Of a DNA stretch of 64,000 nucleotides, positions 1 through 10,034 are shown piece after piece; the first letter of the stretch is position 1; each line of letters opens with the position of its first letter. The position numbers were made by a program, and so were the translations under genes. This DNA is from CAWIOX01 sp963837775 (GTDB lineage Bacteria > Pseudomonadota > Gammaproteobacteria > Burkholderiales > Burkholderiaceae_D): contig CAWIOX010000030.1 in assembly GCA_963837775.1 (NCBI GenBank), positions 416,335-480,334 on the forward strand, in the 5' to 3' direction. Under the pieces are notes generated by a model that was not told the origin of the DNA, made no database searches, and saw only the letters and a list, made by a program, of their open reading frames with translations.

Positions 1-306
1 CTCGTGGTTTTCCGGGCCGTCGGTCGAGTGCCAGTTGTCGAACGCGATATGGAAGCCGTCCAGATACTGCTTGCGGCCGGCCGCGATGTTGGCGACGAAT
101 TCCTGCGGCGTGACGCCGGCTTTCTCGGCCGCGATCATGATCGGCGCGCCGTGCGCATCGTCGGCGCCGACGAAATGCACTTCATTGCCCTGCATTCGCT
201 GGAACCGCACCCAGATGTCGGCCTGGATATATTCCATGATGTGGCCGATATGGAACGCGCCGTTGGCGTAGGGGAGGGCGGTGGTGACGAACAGCTTACG
301 GGTCAT
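1..306 (-). CDS. metG: Methionyl-tRNA synthetase, N-terminal part
   Basis: Charges tRNA-Met with methionine in the cytoplasm. Only the first 102 codons lie in the window; the gene continues past the left edge. Translated from an ATG at 306, the protein opens MTRKLFVTTALPYANG and continues with HIGH as the class I synthetase ATP-binding signature, then the EYIQAD..VRF stretch typical of bacterial MetG. No frame break is seen in this part. It is divergent from mrp, so the gap 307-569 should hold both promoters; I see no clear operator there. Confidence 0.95.
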   Translation of the reverse strand, partial: MTRKLFVTTALPYANGAFHIGHIMEYIQADIWVRFQRMQGNEVHFVGADDAHGAPIMIAAEKAGVTPQEFVANIAAGRKQYLDGFHIAFDNWHSTDGPENHE

Positions 307-569
307 GATGTGCGTGCTTTAAACAGGTAAAACGTTATTTTAACAGCGGAAAGGCCGCTTATTCCCGACGAGGGGCGATCCGGCGCCGGGTTTTACGCTA
401 GACTTGGCGAGCCGGGTCAAGCGCAGGTGCGCCGCTCAACTGGCTTTGACGGTTATTCGCCGCTGGCGGCATCGACGCTTTTGACCATGTTCAGAATATG
501 GTTTTTTATTTCCCTATCGTCCCCACATTACAAAATTATCGCGACCAGACCTTCATTCCGGAGAAATGC

Positions 570-1658
570 ATGAGTATCACAGCAGAAGCTATTAAAGAAG
601 CGCTATCCAAAGTCATCGATCCGAATACGGAGAAAGACTTCATCTCGTCGAAATCGGCCAAGAACATCCAGATCGACGGCAACGACGTGTCGCTCGATGT
701 CGAACTCGGCTATCCGGCCAAGAGCCAGATCGAGGGCATCCGCAAGAACCTGATCGCCGCAGTGCGCACGGTGCCCGGCGTCGGCAATGTCAGCGTGAAC
801 GTGTACGTGAAAATCCTGTCGCATGCGGTGCAGCGCGGCGTGAAGCTGATGTCGAACGTGAAGAACATCATTGCGGTGGCGTCCGGCAAGGGCGGCGTCG
901 GCAAATCCACCACCGCGGTCAATCTGGCGCTGGCGCTGGCGGCCGAAGGCGCGCAGGTCGGGATTCTGGATGCGGATATCTACGGCCCGTCGCTGCCGAT
1001 GATGATGGGCATTGCCGGCCGTCCTGAAACCACCGACGGCAAGACCATGGAGCCGATGGAAAACCACGGCCTGCAAGTGTCCTCGATCGGTTTCCTGATC
1101 GATCCGGACGAGCCGATGGTGTGGCGCGGCCCGATGGTCACGCAGGCGCTGCAGCAACTGCTGGACCAGACCAACTGGCGCGACCTCGATTACCTGATCG
1201 TCGACATGCCGCCGGGCACCGGCGACATCCAGCTGACGCTGTCGCAAAAAGTGCCGGTCACCGGCGCGGTCATCGTCACCACGCCGCAGGACATCGCGCT
1301 GCTGGATGCGCGCAAGGGCCTGAAGATGTTCGAGAAGGTCGGCATTCCGATCCTCGGCATCGTCGAGAACATGAGCGTCCATATCTGCTCCAATTGCGGC
1401 CATGCCGAACATATCTTCGGTGCCGGCGGCGGCCAGAAGATGTGCGCCGAATACGGTGTCGATTTCCTCGGCGGCCTGCCGCTGACGATGTCGATCCGCG
1501 AACAGGCCGATTCGGGCAAGCCATCGGTGGTGGCCGACCCGGATGGCGCAATCGCGGCGATCTACAAGGGCATCGCCCGCAAAATCGCGGTCAGCGTCGC
1601 GGAAAAAGCCAAAGACATGACCAGCAAGTTCCCCAGCATCGTGATCAAGAACGATTAA
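570..1658 (+). CDS. apbC: Mrp/ApbC family iron-sulfur cluster carrier ATPase
   Basis: 362 aa. P-loop ATPase that binds and transfers Fe-S clusters, in the cytoplasm. The N-terminal MIP18-like (DUF59) domain covers about residues 1-90. It is followed by the deviant Walker A motif GKGGVGKSTT near residue 110, a Walker B-like region (DYLIVDMPPGTGD) and the CSNCG CxxC pair near residue 275 that holds the bridging cluster. The ATG at 570 is chosen because GGAG sits about 6 bases upstream and MSITAEAIKEAL matches family N-termini; an in-frame ATG at 498 lacks that support. The next genes form the Fe-S-rich formate dehydrogenase locus, but a terminator separates them, so co-transcription is doubtful. 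Confidence 0.95.
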   Translation: MSITAEAIKEALSKVIDPNTEKDFISSKSAKNIQIDGNDVSLDVELGYPAKSQIEGIRKNLIAAVRTVPGVGNVSVNVYVKILSHAVQRGVKLMSNVKNIIAVASGKGGVGKSTTAVNLALALAAEGAQVGILDADIYGPSLPMMMGIAGRPETTDGKTMEPMENHGLQVSSIGFLIDPDEPMVWRGPMVTQALQQLLDQTNWRDLDYLIVDMPPGTGDIQLTLSQKVPVTGAVIVTTPQDIALLDARKGLKMFEKVGIPILGIVENMSVHICSNCGHAEHIFGAGGGQKMCAEYGVDFLGGLPLTMSIREQADSGKPSVVADPDGAIAAIYKGIARKIAVSVAEKAKDMTSKFPSIVIKND

Positions 1659-1687
1659 TCTGGTTTAACTTGCAGTATTAGTCGCAT

Positions 1688-1724
1688 AAGCCTTGCCCGT
1701 CATACCGACCGGCAAGGCTTTTTT
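1688..1724 (+). terminator. Rho-independent terminator after apbC
   Basis: Arms AAGCCTTGCC (1688-1697) and GGCAAGGCTT (1711-1720) pair perfectly and run into six T. It lies 30 bases after the apbC stop. Confidence 0.85.
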
Positions 1725-1825
1725 GCGATCGGATCAGCATCCGGTTTGTGCAAGATCAAGATGCGGCCTGCGTTGCGGGATTGGAATGAGTGCAGCAGTT
1801 CTCAGGAAATGGGACGGATGCAACC

Positions 1826-2344
1826 ATGCAGACAGGCAGTATTCGGATCGGTGTCGTGATGCAGCGCGTGCGGCTCAACAACCGCTGGCAGTCTTATCAG
1901 TGGCGTCCGCTGGAAATCCTGTTCGATCACCTGATGCCGGGGGCCGGCCCGCGTTGCCTGCGGCAGGACGAGGCCGATACGCGCTGGCTGTTCGGCGGAT
2001 TCGAGATCAGGCTGTTCAGCGACGAGGCGGAAGGCTATTTCCTGAATGCGACTTCGCCCCATCCCTGCTGGTTCGTGATGTGGCGCATCGAGCCGTTCGA
2101 GGAGGGCGAGATCGCGCTGCCGAAATCCATCACGCTGTCCTACAACGAGGCGGCGCGCCTGATGGATGGCGGCGAGCAGGTCGATACGCTGCCGGCATCG
2201 CCGGACATCGTTGCAGCGCTGGCCGCCTTCGCCGCCGAGCATTATCAGCCGGAAGTGAAGCAAAAACGCAAGAAACCGTCGTTTGAAGGCGGTGCCGGCG
2301 TCGAGCAAATGGCGCAGGCGGAAGGCCGCTCACATGGCCGCTGA
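1826..2344 (+). CDS. DUF3305 domain protein of the formate dehydrogenase locus
   Basis: 172 aa, no signal peptide. It matches the DUF3305 family by its opening (IRIGVVMQRVRLNNRWQSYQW), a central WFVMWRIEP segment and the SITLSYNEAARLMDGGEQV region. Family members sit almost always beside DUF3306 and formate dehydrogenase genes, and their biochemical role is not known. The ATG at 1826 is preferred over the one at 1790 because conserved sequence begins right after it. The end overlaps the start of the DUF3306 gene by 11 bases, which suggests translational coupling. Confidence 0.8.
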   Translation: MQTGSIRIGVVMQRVRLNNRWQSYQWRPLEILFDHLMPGAGPRCLRQDEADTRWLFGGFEIRLFSDEAEGYFLNATSPHPCWFVMWRIEPFEEGEIALPKSITLSYNEAARLMDGGEQVDTLPASPDIVAALAAFAAEHYQPEVKQKRKKPSFEGGAGVEQMAQAEGRSHGR

Positions 2345-2806
2345 GGATTTCTTCAGGCGCTGGTCGAAACCAGCCAAAACGCTCTCAGCAGATGTTGCTG
2401 CGCCATCGGCTGCGGTTGTTCCCGTGCACTGAAATCAAAGCGGAGTGCGGAGCCGAAACCGCTGCCGTCGATGGCGGATGTAGCGCGCCTGACGCCGGAG
2501 TCGGATTATTCCGGCTTTCTGGCAAAAGGGGTGGACGAGGCAGTCAAGCGCTCGGCGCTCAAGAAATTATTCACCGATCCCCATTTCAACATCATGGACG
2601 GGCTCGATATCTATGTCGGCGATTACAGCCAGCCCGACCCGATGCCGCCCGGCATGCTGGCCGCGTTGAACCATGCGCAAGCCTTGCTGGATCCGCTGCA
2701 ACAGTTTGAATCGGCGTTGCCGGTAGCGGCGGCGCAGCCGGCACCGGACCAGGCGCCTGTGGCGCAAGCTGCCGATGCGGCGGTGTTGCCCGATCAGAGA
2801 CGCTGA
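2334..2806 (+). CDS. DUF3306 domain protein (frame-shifted)
   Basis: The start reads MAAEDFFRRWSKPAK, the usual DUF3306 opening, but this frame stops at 2431. The conserved body (DVARLTPESDYSGFLAKGVD, then LFTDPHFNIMDGLDIYV and ALNHAQALLDPL) continues in another frame to 2806. One missing base (or two extra) in the low-complexity linker between about 2385 and 2430 restores a single protein. DUF3306 is a small companion of DUF3305 in formate dehydrogenase clusters; its function is unknown. Given similar shifts elsewhere in this window, I read this as a sequence error rather than a dead gene. Confidence 0.75.
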
Positions 2807-2876
2807 CGGGCAGGAACCTACGGCCGCGCCCTGCGATGGCGGCGAGTCGCAATCCGGAAATCACAAAGGATCGCGC

Positions 2877-4972
2877 ATGACTACCCAGTTCAAGGTCTGC
2901 AATTGCAATCGCACGATGCCGCTCGATGCGGCGGCCGGCGCAGAACTGGGCGCGGCGCTGGGGACGGCGGCGCTGCCGGTCGCATCCGAACTGTGCCGGC
3001 GCGAGGTCGGCAGCGCGCTGCAGGCGCTGCAAGGCGATGATGACGTGGTGATCGGCTGCACCCAGGAGCGCGCGTTGTTTGGCGAACTGGCGCAAGCGAC
3101 GACGGCGCCGCTGCGCTTCGTCAATCTGCGCGAAACCGGCGGCTGGAGCAGCCAGGCGCAGTCCGCGTTGCCGAAAATGGCGGCGCTGCTGGCCGCTGCG
3201 GCGCTGCCGGACCCGGAACCGGTGCCGACCGTCAGTTACCGCTCGGGCGGGCATGTGCTGATCATCGGCGCGGCCGATCGCGTGCTGCCCTGGGCCGCAC
3301 GGCTGGGCGCGCAGCTCGATGTCAGCGTGCTGCTGACTGCCGGCGGCGAGGCCGAGATGCTGCAGGAACGCACCTTTCCGACCTATTCCGGCGCGCGCAT
3401 ACAGGTCGCGGGCTGGCTGGGGCAATTCAAGGTGCGCTGGCAGCAGGCCAATCCGATCGACTTGCAAGCGTGCACCCGCTGCAATGCCTGCATCGATGCC
3501 TGTCCGGAACACGCGATCGACCTGACGTTCCAGATCGATCTGGATAAATGTACGTCGCACCGCGCTTGCGTCAACGCCTGCGGAGCCGGTTGCCGCGATC
3601 GATTTTGCGCGCAGCGCGACCGGGCGCAGCGGCGAATTCGATCTGGTCTTCGACCTGTCCGACACCCCGCTGATCGCGCTGCATGCGCCGCCGCAGGGCT
3701 ATTTCGCTCCCGGCCCCGACGCTGCGCGGCAGTTTGAAGCTGCGTTCGAGCTGCTGCAAATGGTCGGCGAGTTCGAGAAGCCGAAATTCTTCAGCTACAA
3801 GGAAAAGCTGTGCGCGCACAGCCGCAATACCCAAATCGGCTGCCATGCGTGCATCGACGTCTGCTCGGCAGAAGCGATCAGCCATCACGGCAATCAGATC
3901 CAGGTCAATCCCCATCTGTGCGCCGGTTGCGGCGCCTGCACCACGGTCTGTCCGTCCGGCGCGCTGGCGTATGCGTATCCGCGCGCGCCGGACATGGGGC
4001 TGCGCCTGAAAACCATGCTTTCCACCTATGCGAAGGCCGGCGGGCAGCAGGCCGCGCTGCTGCTGCACAGCAAGGAGCAGGGCGCGGCCCTGATCAATCA
4101 GCTGGGCCGGCTGGCGACGATGGGCGGCAAGGGCATGCCGGCCCGCGTGATTCCGCTCGACGTGCATCACACCGCGTCGGTCGGCATCGACTTGTGGCTG
4201 GCGGCGATCGCCTACGGCGCGGCGCAATGTCGCAGTCCTGCTGACCGGCGACGAAGCGCCGCAATATGCGCAGGCGCTGGCGCAGCAGATCGCGATTGCG
4301 CAGCAGATCCTGTCCGGCCTCGGTTACGCCGGCACGCATCTGCAGCTGATCGATGCAAAGAATGCGGCCGAACTGGAAGTCGCGCTGCATGCATTGCCGG
4401 CTGCGCAGGCACCGGCGCAGCACGCGACCTTTCATGTGGCGGCGGAAAAGCGCTCGACGCTCGATTTTGCGCTCAGCCACTTGCTGAAATACGCACCGGC
4501 CCAACCCGATCTGATTCCTCTGCCGCCGGGTGCGCCGTACGGCGTCGTCAGCGTCGACCAGGATAAATGCACGCTCTGCATGTCCTGCGTCGGCGCCTGC
4601 CCGGCATCGGCGCTGATGGATAACCAGAACCTGCCGCAGCTGCGTTTCGTCGAGAGCAATTGCGTGCAATGCGGTCTGTGTGAAACGACTTGCCCGGAAC
4701 ACGCGATCAGCCTGACGCCGCGCCTGCTGCTGACCGATGCGGCCCGGCAGCCGGCCATCTTGAACCAGGCGCAGCCCTACCATTGCATCCGCTGCGGCAA
4801 ACCGTTCGGCACCCTGCAAATGATCGAGAACATGCTGGGAAAACTGGCGCTGCATGGCGCGTTCGCCGGCAATCTGGACCGGATCAGGATGTGCTCCGAC
4901 TGCCGCGTGGTCGACATGATGGAAAACAAGCACGAAACCTCGATTGTCGATGCGCAGCGCCCGCATCGGTAA
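2877..4972 (+). CDS. Multi-cluster 4Fe-4S ferredoxin-type protein (two frame breaks)
   Basis: About 697 aa once two single extra bases (near 3590 and 4228) are removed. It is a soluble iron-sulfur protein found in betaproteobacterial formate dehydrogenase clusters, probably an electron-transfer or assembly partner. There are at least five Cys-rich segments: an N-terminal CNCN; CTRCNACIDACPEHAI; the CHACIDVC / CAGCGACTTVCPSGAL pair; CTLCMSCVGACPASAL with CVQCGLCETTCPEHAI; and a C-terminal CIRCGKPF...CSDCR. The classic CxxCxxCxxxCP spacing marks [4Fe-4S] sites. The ATG at 2877 has AAAGGA six bases upstream. It is followed by a repeat-bearing gap and then torD. The electron partner cannot be read from sequence. 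Confidence 0.8.
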
Positions 4973-5070
4973 GGGATGGTCTGTGTGCAGGTAAGCAGGT
5001 AATTGAGGGTGAATGTCCACCAAGAGCACGACAGGCACGAAAAAATGGGCTGCAGCCAATAAATAATACT

Positions 5071-5137
5071 CTAGGGTAGTATATTTACAGGGCCAATGAA
5101 TCTATGCGGCAAGTGCTATAAAAATGCATATACCCCC
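5071..5137 (+). repeat. Dispersed intergenic repeat, copy 1
   Basis: Copy 1 of a seven-copy repeat. The core at 5094-5113 reads CAATGAATCTATGCGGCAAG, with GGGTAGTATATT before it and TACCCCC after it. It lies about 85 bases upstream of the TorD-like gene, with the core in the same sense as that gene. Confidence 0.7.
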
Positions 5138-5221
5138 TGCTTTTTATAAAAATAATGGTGCCGGAAGCACTTTTCCAGCCGGCCCCGGAGAAGGCCGAAA
5201 TCAGTTGAGAAGGAATTGCCG

Positions 5222-5833
5222 ATGACGACGCAAGCACTGAAATTCGAGGCACCCGACCGCGGCGAAGAGGCCGCGCGCGCCGATCTGTATGGCTTGCTGG
5301 CGACGCTGCTGCATGCGCCGCCGCCGCAGGCGCTGCTGGACACGATCGCATCGGCGCCAGCCGCGGGCGAGGGCGTTCTGCAACTGGCGTGGAACGGCCT
5401 GGTGTCGGCCTGCCGGCAGGCGCAGGCGGACGCCGTTCGCGCTGAATATGAGCTGCTGTTCATCGGCGTCGGCAAGCCGGAGGTGATGCTGTACGGTTCG
5501 TATTACCTGTCCGGCTTCCTGATGGAAAAACCGCTGGTGGCGCTGCGCACCGACCTTGCCAATCTCGGCCTGCAGCGGCCGGAGTCGGTGGTCGAAAGCG
5601 AGGACCATATCGCCTTCGTGTGCGAGGTGATGCGTTATTTGATTGCTGCCGACGATGTGATGCCGGCAAATGTTGCGACGCAAAAAACCTTCTTTGCAAC
5701 GCATATGCAGCGCTGGGTGATCGATGCCTGTGCCGCGATCGAGGCGCACCCGCAATCGGCGTTCTATCAAGCCGTCGCGCGACTGGCGCGCAGTTTTTTT
5801 GAAGTGGAAATGCAGGCGTTTGATATGGCGTAA
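5222..5833 (+). CDS. TorD-family molybdoenzyme chaperone
   Basis: 203 aa, cytoplasmic, all-helical. TorD/DmsD-type proteins bind the Tat signal of a molybdoenzyme and hold it until cofactor insertion. Seen here: RADLYGLLATLLHAPP at the N-terminus, RAEYELLFIGVG and MLYGSYYLSGFLMEKPL in the middle, and SEDHIAFVCEVMRYLI, the ExDHhxxxxE-type signature of the family. The ATG at 5222 has AGGAA at the right spacing. A TTG two codons earlier is possible but less likely. Its position just before the Tat peptide and fdhA makes FdhA its probable client. Confidence 0.85.
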   Translation: MTTQALKFEAPDRGEEAARADLYGLLATLLHAPPPQALLDTIASAPAAGEGVLQLAWNGLVSACRQAQADAVRAEYELLFIGVGKPEVMLYGSYYLSGFLMEKPLVALRTDLANLGLQRPESVVESEDHIAFVCEVMRYLIAADDVMPANVATQKTFFATHMQRWVIDACAAIEAHPQSAFYQAVARLARSFFEVEMQAFDMA

Positions 5834-5953
5834 CGATGTCCCAACAAAAATAATAATAGAGACAATGCGGATTGAAGTATTGCAAAGATTTGCATACCTT
5901 TATAACTGGGTGGTTAGTTTGGCATTTTCCGCTGAGATTCTCAGGAGACGAGA

Positions 5954-6151
5954 ATGGAACAGAAAAGCAATATCGGGCGCCGCAGTTTCTTTGCCGGTTT
6001 GGCCCTGCTGGGCGTTGCGGGCACCGCGCTGAAACTGACCCGGCCGACACCTTCTGCGGGCGTGATTGGCACCGCGCAAGCGGAGCCTGAGGGCGACAGT
6101 TACCGTTTGACTGAACACATCAAAAAATATTACCGCACCACCACCATCTAA
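5954..6151 (+). CDS. Twin-arginine signal micropeptide of the Fdh locus
   Basis: 65 aa. Nearly the whole protein is a Tat signal: GRRSFFAGLALLGVAGTALK gives the twin arginine and hydrophobic core, followed by about 30 polar residues (...RLTEHIKKYYRTTTI). AGGAGA lies just upstream of the ATG, and fdhA starts 11 bases after the stop. Peptides of this type precede fdhA in many betaproteobacterial loci. A role as small exported subunit or export helper is inference; no cofactor motif is present. Confidence 0.75.
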   Translation: MEQKSNIGRRSFFAGLALLGVAGTALKLTRPTPSAGVIGTAQAEPEGDSYRLTEHIKKYYRTTTI

Positions 6152-6162
6152 CCACCGAGGTA

Positions 6163-9130
6163 ATGACGATGCTGTTGACTCGCAAAGGCGCCGCTGGCGA
6201 GCGCGCGCATAACCGTTTCTCGTCCGGCCTGGCGGAAAGCCTGTCGCGTGCATTGCCGACCATGGATCGCCGGACATTCCTGAAGCGCTCCGGGATCGGC
6301 GTCGGCGCCGGCATCGCCGCTTCGCAACTGGGTTTGATCAGGAAGGCCGAGGCGGCGGCCGATGAAAAAGCCGCCGGCGGCAAGATCGAAGTCAAACGCA
6401 CCGTCTGCACCCATTGCTCGGTCGGCTGCGCGGTCGATGCGGTGGTGCAAAACGGCGTCTGGGTGCGCCAGGAGCCGGTATTCGATTCCCCGATCAATCT
6501 GGGCGCGCATTGCGCCAAGGGCGCCGCGCTGCGCGAGCACGGGCATGGCGACTACCGCTTGAAGTATCCGATGAAGCTGGTCAACGGCAAGTACCAGCGC
6601 ATCAGCTGGGATGCGGCACTCGGCGAAATCTCCGCCAAGATGCTCGATATCAGAAAGACCAGCGGTCCGGATTCGGTGTTCTGGGTCGGTTCGTCCAAGC
6701 ACAACAACGAACAGGCGGCGCTGCTGCGCAAGTTCGTTTCCTTCTTCGGCAGCAATAACTGCGATCACCAGGCGCGCATCTGCCATTCGACCACGGTCGC
6801 AGGCGTGGCCAACACCTGGGGTTACGGCGCGATGACCAACAGCTACAACGATATCCAGAATGCGAAGGCGGCGCTGTTCATCGGCTCGAATGCGGCCGAG
6901 GCGCATCCGGTATCGATGCTGCACATCCTGCATGCGAAGGAAACCGGCTGCAAGATGATCGTGGTCGATCCGCGCTATACCCGCACCGCCGCCAAGGCGG
7001 ACCACTATATCCGCATCCGCTCAGGCTCCGACATCCCCTTCCTGTACGGCATGCTGTACCACATCTTCAAGAACGGCTGGGAAGACCAGAAATACATCAA
7101 TGACCGCGTCTATGGGATGGACAAGATCAGGGACGAAGTGCAGAAGTGGACCCCGGACAAGGTCGAGGAAGCCTGCGGCATCGCGGAGGCGGAAGTGCTG
7201 ATGGCGGCCGAAACGATGGCGAAGAACCGTCCGTCGACGATCATCTGGTGCATGGGGCAGACCCAGCACACGATCGGCAATGCGATCGTGCGCGCATCGT
7301 GCATCCTGCAACTGGCGCTGGGCAATGTCGGCAAATCCGGCGGCGGCACCAATATCTTCCGTGGCCACGACAACGTGCAGGGCGCAACCGACGTCGGCCC
7401 CAATCCGGATTCGCTGCCCGGTTATTACGGGCTGGCCACCGGCGCCTGGAAACACTGGTGCACGGTGTGGGGCGTCGATTACGAATGGGTGAAGAAGCAG
7501 TTTGCGTCGCAGGAAATGATGGAAAAATCCGGCACCACCGTGTCGCGCTGGATCGATGCGGTGCTGGAGAAGAATGAACTGATCGACCAGGACAACAACG
7601 TGCAGGCAATGGTGTTCTGGGGCCATGCGCCGAACTCGCAGACGCGCGGCCTGGAGATGAAAAAGGCGTTCGACAAGCTCGACCTGCTGGTGGTCATCGA
7701 TCCCTACCCGTCCGCCACCGCCGCGATGGCCGCGATGAAAGTCGATGGACAGGAGCTCAACCAAAATCGTGCGGTGTACCTGTTGCCGGCCTCGACCCAA
7801 TTCGAGACTTCCGGCTCGGTGACGGCGTCCAACCGGTCCCTGCAATGGCGCGAAAAAGTGATCGAGCCCCTGTTCGAGTCGCGTACCGACCAGATGATCA
7901 TGTATCAGCTGGCGCAAAAGCTCGGCTTCGGCAAGGAACTGGTGGCCAGGCTCAAGCTGGTGCCGGCCAAGGGCGGGATGATGGAGCCGGAACCGGAGTC
8001 GATGCTGGAAGAGATCAATCGCGGCACCTTCACCATCGGCTATTCCGGCCAGTCGCCGCAGCGCCTGAAGGCGCACATGCGCAATATGCACCTGTTCGAC
8101 GTGAAGACCCTGAAATGCAAGGGCGGCAAGGACCCGGTGTCCGGTTACGACCTGAGCGGCGACTACTTCGGCTTGCCGTGGCCGTGCTACGGCACGCCGG
8201 AACTGAAGCATCCGGGCTCGGCCAACCTGTACGACACCTCGGTGCATGTGATGGAAGGCGGCGGCAATTTCCGCGCCAATTTCGGCGTCGAAAGAGAGGG
8301 CGTCAATTTGCTGGCGGAAGACGGTTCGCATTCCAAGGGCGCCGACATCACCACCGGCTACCCGGAATTCGATCATGTGCTGCTGAAGAAGCTGGGCTGG
8401 TGGGATGAACTGAGCGAGGCCGAGAAGAACGGCCGCCGAAGGCAAGAACTGGAAGACCGATCTGTCCGGCGGCATCATCCGCGTGGTGATGAAAAACCAC
8501 GGCTGTCATCCGTTCGGCAATGCGAAGGCGCGCGCGGTGGTGTGGAATTTTCCCGACCCGGTGCCGCTGCATCGCGAACCCCTGTACGGAACGCGTCCCG
8601 ATCTGGTCGCGAAATATCCGACCCACGACGACAAGAAGGCGTTCTGGCGTTTGCCGACGCTGTACAAGTCGCTGCAGGACAAGAACATCGAAGCCAAGCT
8701 GTATGAGAAATTCCCGATCATCCTGACTTCCGGCCGCCTGGTCGAATACGAGGGCGGCGGCGAGGAGACGCGTTCCAACCCCTGGCTGGCCGAGTTGCAG
8801 CAGGAAAATTTTGTCGAGATCAATCCGAAGGCAGCCGCCGAGCGCGGCATCCGGGATGGCGAGTACGTGATCGTCTCGACGCCGACCGGCGCCCGCATCA
8901 AGGTCAAGGCGCTGGTGACGCCGCGCGTCGGCCCGGATACCGCATTCATCCCGTTCCACTTCTCGGGCTGGTGGCAGGGCAAGGACCTGAAAGAGTATTA
9001 CCCGGAAGGCGCAATGCCGATCGTGCGCGGCGAAGCGGTCAATACCGCCACCACCTACGGCTACGATGCGGTGACGATGATGCAGGAAAGCAAAACGACC
9101 ATCTGCAATATCGAGCGGTTCGTGGCGTGA
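6163..9130 (+). CDS. fdhA: Formate dehydrogenase catalytic subunit (one frame break)
   Basis: About 988 aa after removing one extra base near 8440 (GGCCGCC for GGCGCC). It oxidises formate to CO2 at a molybdo- or tungsto-bis-MGD centre on the periplasmic side. The long N-terminus carries a Tat signal (DRRTFLKRSGIGVGAGIAAS). The [4Fe-4S] motif CTHCSVGCAVDAV follows near residue 80. The metal ligand is Cys rather than selenocysteine, within HQARICHSTTV near residue 205. A C-terminal molydopterin dinucleotide-binding domain includes GRLVEYEGGGEETRSNPWLA. GAGG precedes the ATG at 6163. It is followed by fdhB and fdhC, and the TorD-like chaperone upstream probably serves it. Length and order fit the Fdh3-like membrane-bound enzymes. 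Confidence 0.92.
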
Positions 9131-9159
9131 TGTCCGGGGTCGGCTGAGGAGACGGGAAA

Positions 9160-9789
9160 ATGGCACGAATGAAATTCATCTGCGACGCCGAACGCTGCAT
9201 AGAGTGCAACAGTTGCGCGACCGCTTGCAAAAACGAAAATGAAGTCCCCTGGGGCGTGAACCGGCGTCGGGTGGTGACCATCAATGATGGCGTGGTCGGC
9301 CAGGAAAAATCGATTTCCGTCGCCTGCATGCATTGTTCCGATGCACCCTGCATGGCGGTATGTCCGGTCGATTGCTTTTATCGCACCGATGAAGGCGTGG
9401 TGCTGCACGACAAGGATGTCTGTATCGGCTGCGGTTACTGTTCGTATGCGTGCCCGTTCGGTGCGCCGCAATTTCCATCGAACGGCACCTTCGGCTTGCG
9501 CGGCAAGATGGACAAGTGCACGTTCTGCGCCGGCGGCCCGGAAAAGGACGGCTCGCAAGCCGAGTTCGAGAAATACGGCCGCAACCGTCTGGCCGAAGGG
9601 AAATTGCCCGCCTGCGCCGAAATGTGCTCGACCAAGGCGCTGCTGGGCGGCGACGGCGACGTGATTGCCGATATTTTCCGCAATCGGGTGATCAAGCGCG
9701 GCAAGGGCAGCGAAGTGTGGGGCTGGGGCACCGCGTATGGCCGCGCGCCGCATCCGGACGCCGCAGCGCCGGAGGAGAAGAAATCATGA
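9160..9789 (+). CDS. fdhB: Formate dehydrogenase iron-sulfur subunit
   Basis: 209 aa, DMSO-reductase-type electron-transfer subunit. It carries electrons from FdhA to the cytochrome b subunit. Four ferredoxin-like Cys groups are visible: CDAERCIECNSCATACKNEN, CMHCSDAPCMAVCPVDCF, CIGCGYCSYACPFG and CTFC...CAEMCSTKAL. No signal peptide is seen, as expected for a subunit exported together with FdhA. Conserved GAPQFP and a Gly-rich tail match fdh3B-type subunits. The gene is intact and starts 29 bases after fdhA. Confidence 0.93.
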   Translation: MARMKFICDAERCIECNSCATACKNENEVPWGVNRRRVVTINDGVVGQEKSISVACMHCSDAPCMAVCPVDCFYRTDEGVVLHDKDVCIGCGYCSYACPFGAPQFPSNGTFGLRGKMDKCTFCAGGPEKDGSQAEFEKYGRNRLAEGKLPACAEMCSTKALLGGDGDVIADIFRNRVIKRGKGSEVWGWGTAYGRAPHPDAAAPEEKKS

Positions 9790-10010
9790 CACGCTTATGT
9801 TGGATCGTGCTCTTGCCCTTCGTTCTGCTTGCCTGCGGCGAAAGAGATCAAGCGCTGGGCGCTGGCGGTAAAAAAACCGATGGCAAGCCTTGGCAGGGTG
9901 CGCAAAACGGCTTTGTCGACAGCGGCTGGGCGCCTGGCGACAAGGCCAGCTGGGAGCAGAAAATTCGCACGCGCGGCCAGAATCAAAACGACTACGCAAA
10001 GGCGAACTGA
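9786..10010 (+). CDS. Small lipoprotein of the Fdh operon
   Basis: 74 aa. A hydrophobic start ends in the lipobox LLAC (Cys17), followed by a polar tail with GKPWQGAQNGFVDSGWAPGDKA. It overlaps fdhB by four bases (ATGA), so it is translationally coupled to the enzyme subunits. I do not recognise a named family. A role as an anchor or accessory to the Fdh complex is inference from position only. Confidence 0.7.
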   Translation: MTRLCWIVLLPFVLLACGERDQALGAGGKKTDGKPWQGAQNGFVDSGWAPGDKASWEQKIRTRGQNQNDYAKAN

Positions 10011-10034
10011 TCCGATCGTGCAACAGGAGGCAGC

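Noticed and set aside
1..330. Plus-strand frames of 78 and 108 codons at the left edge
   Set aside because: They lie antisense to metG, whose minus-strand translation matches the family exactly.
6163..9130. Selenocysteine in FdhA
   Set aside because: The active-site codon is TGC (Cys), and no in-frame TGA occurs at that position.
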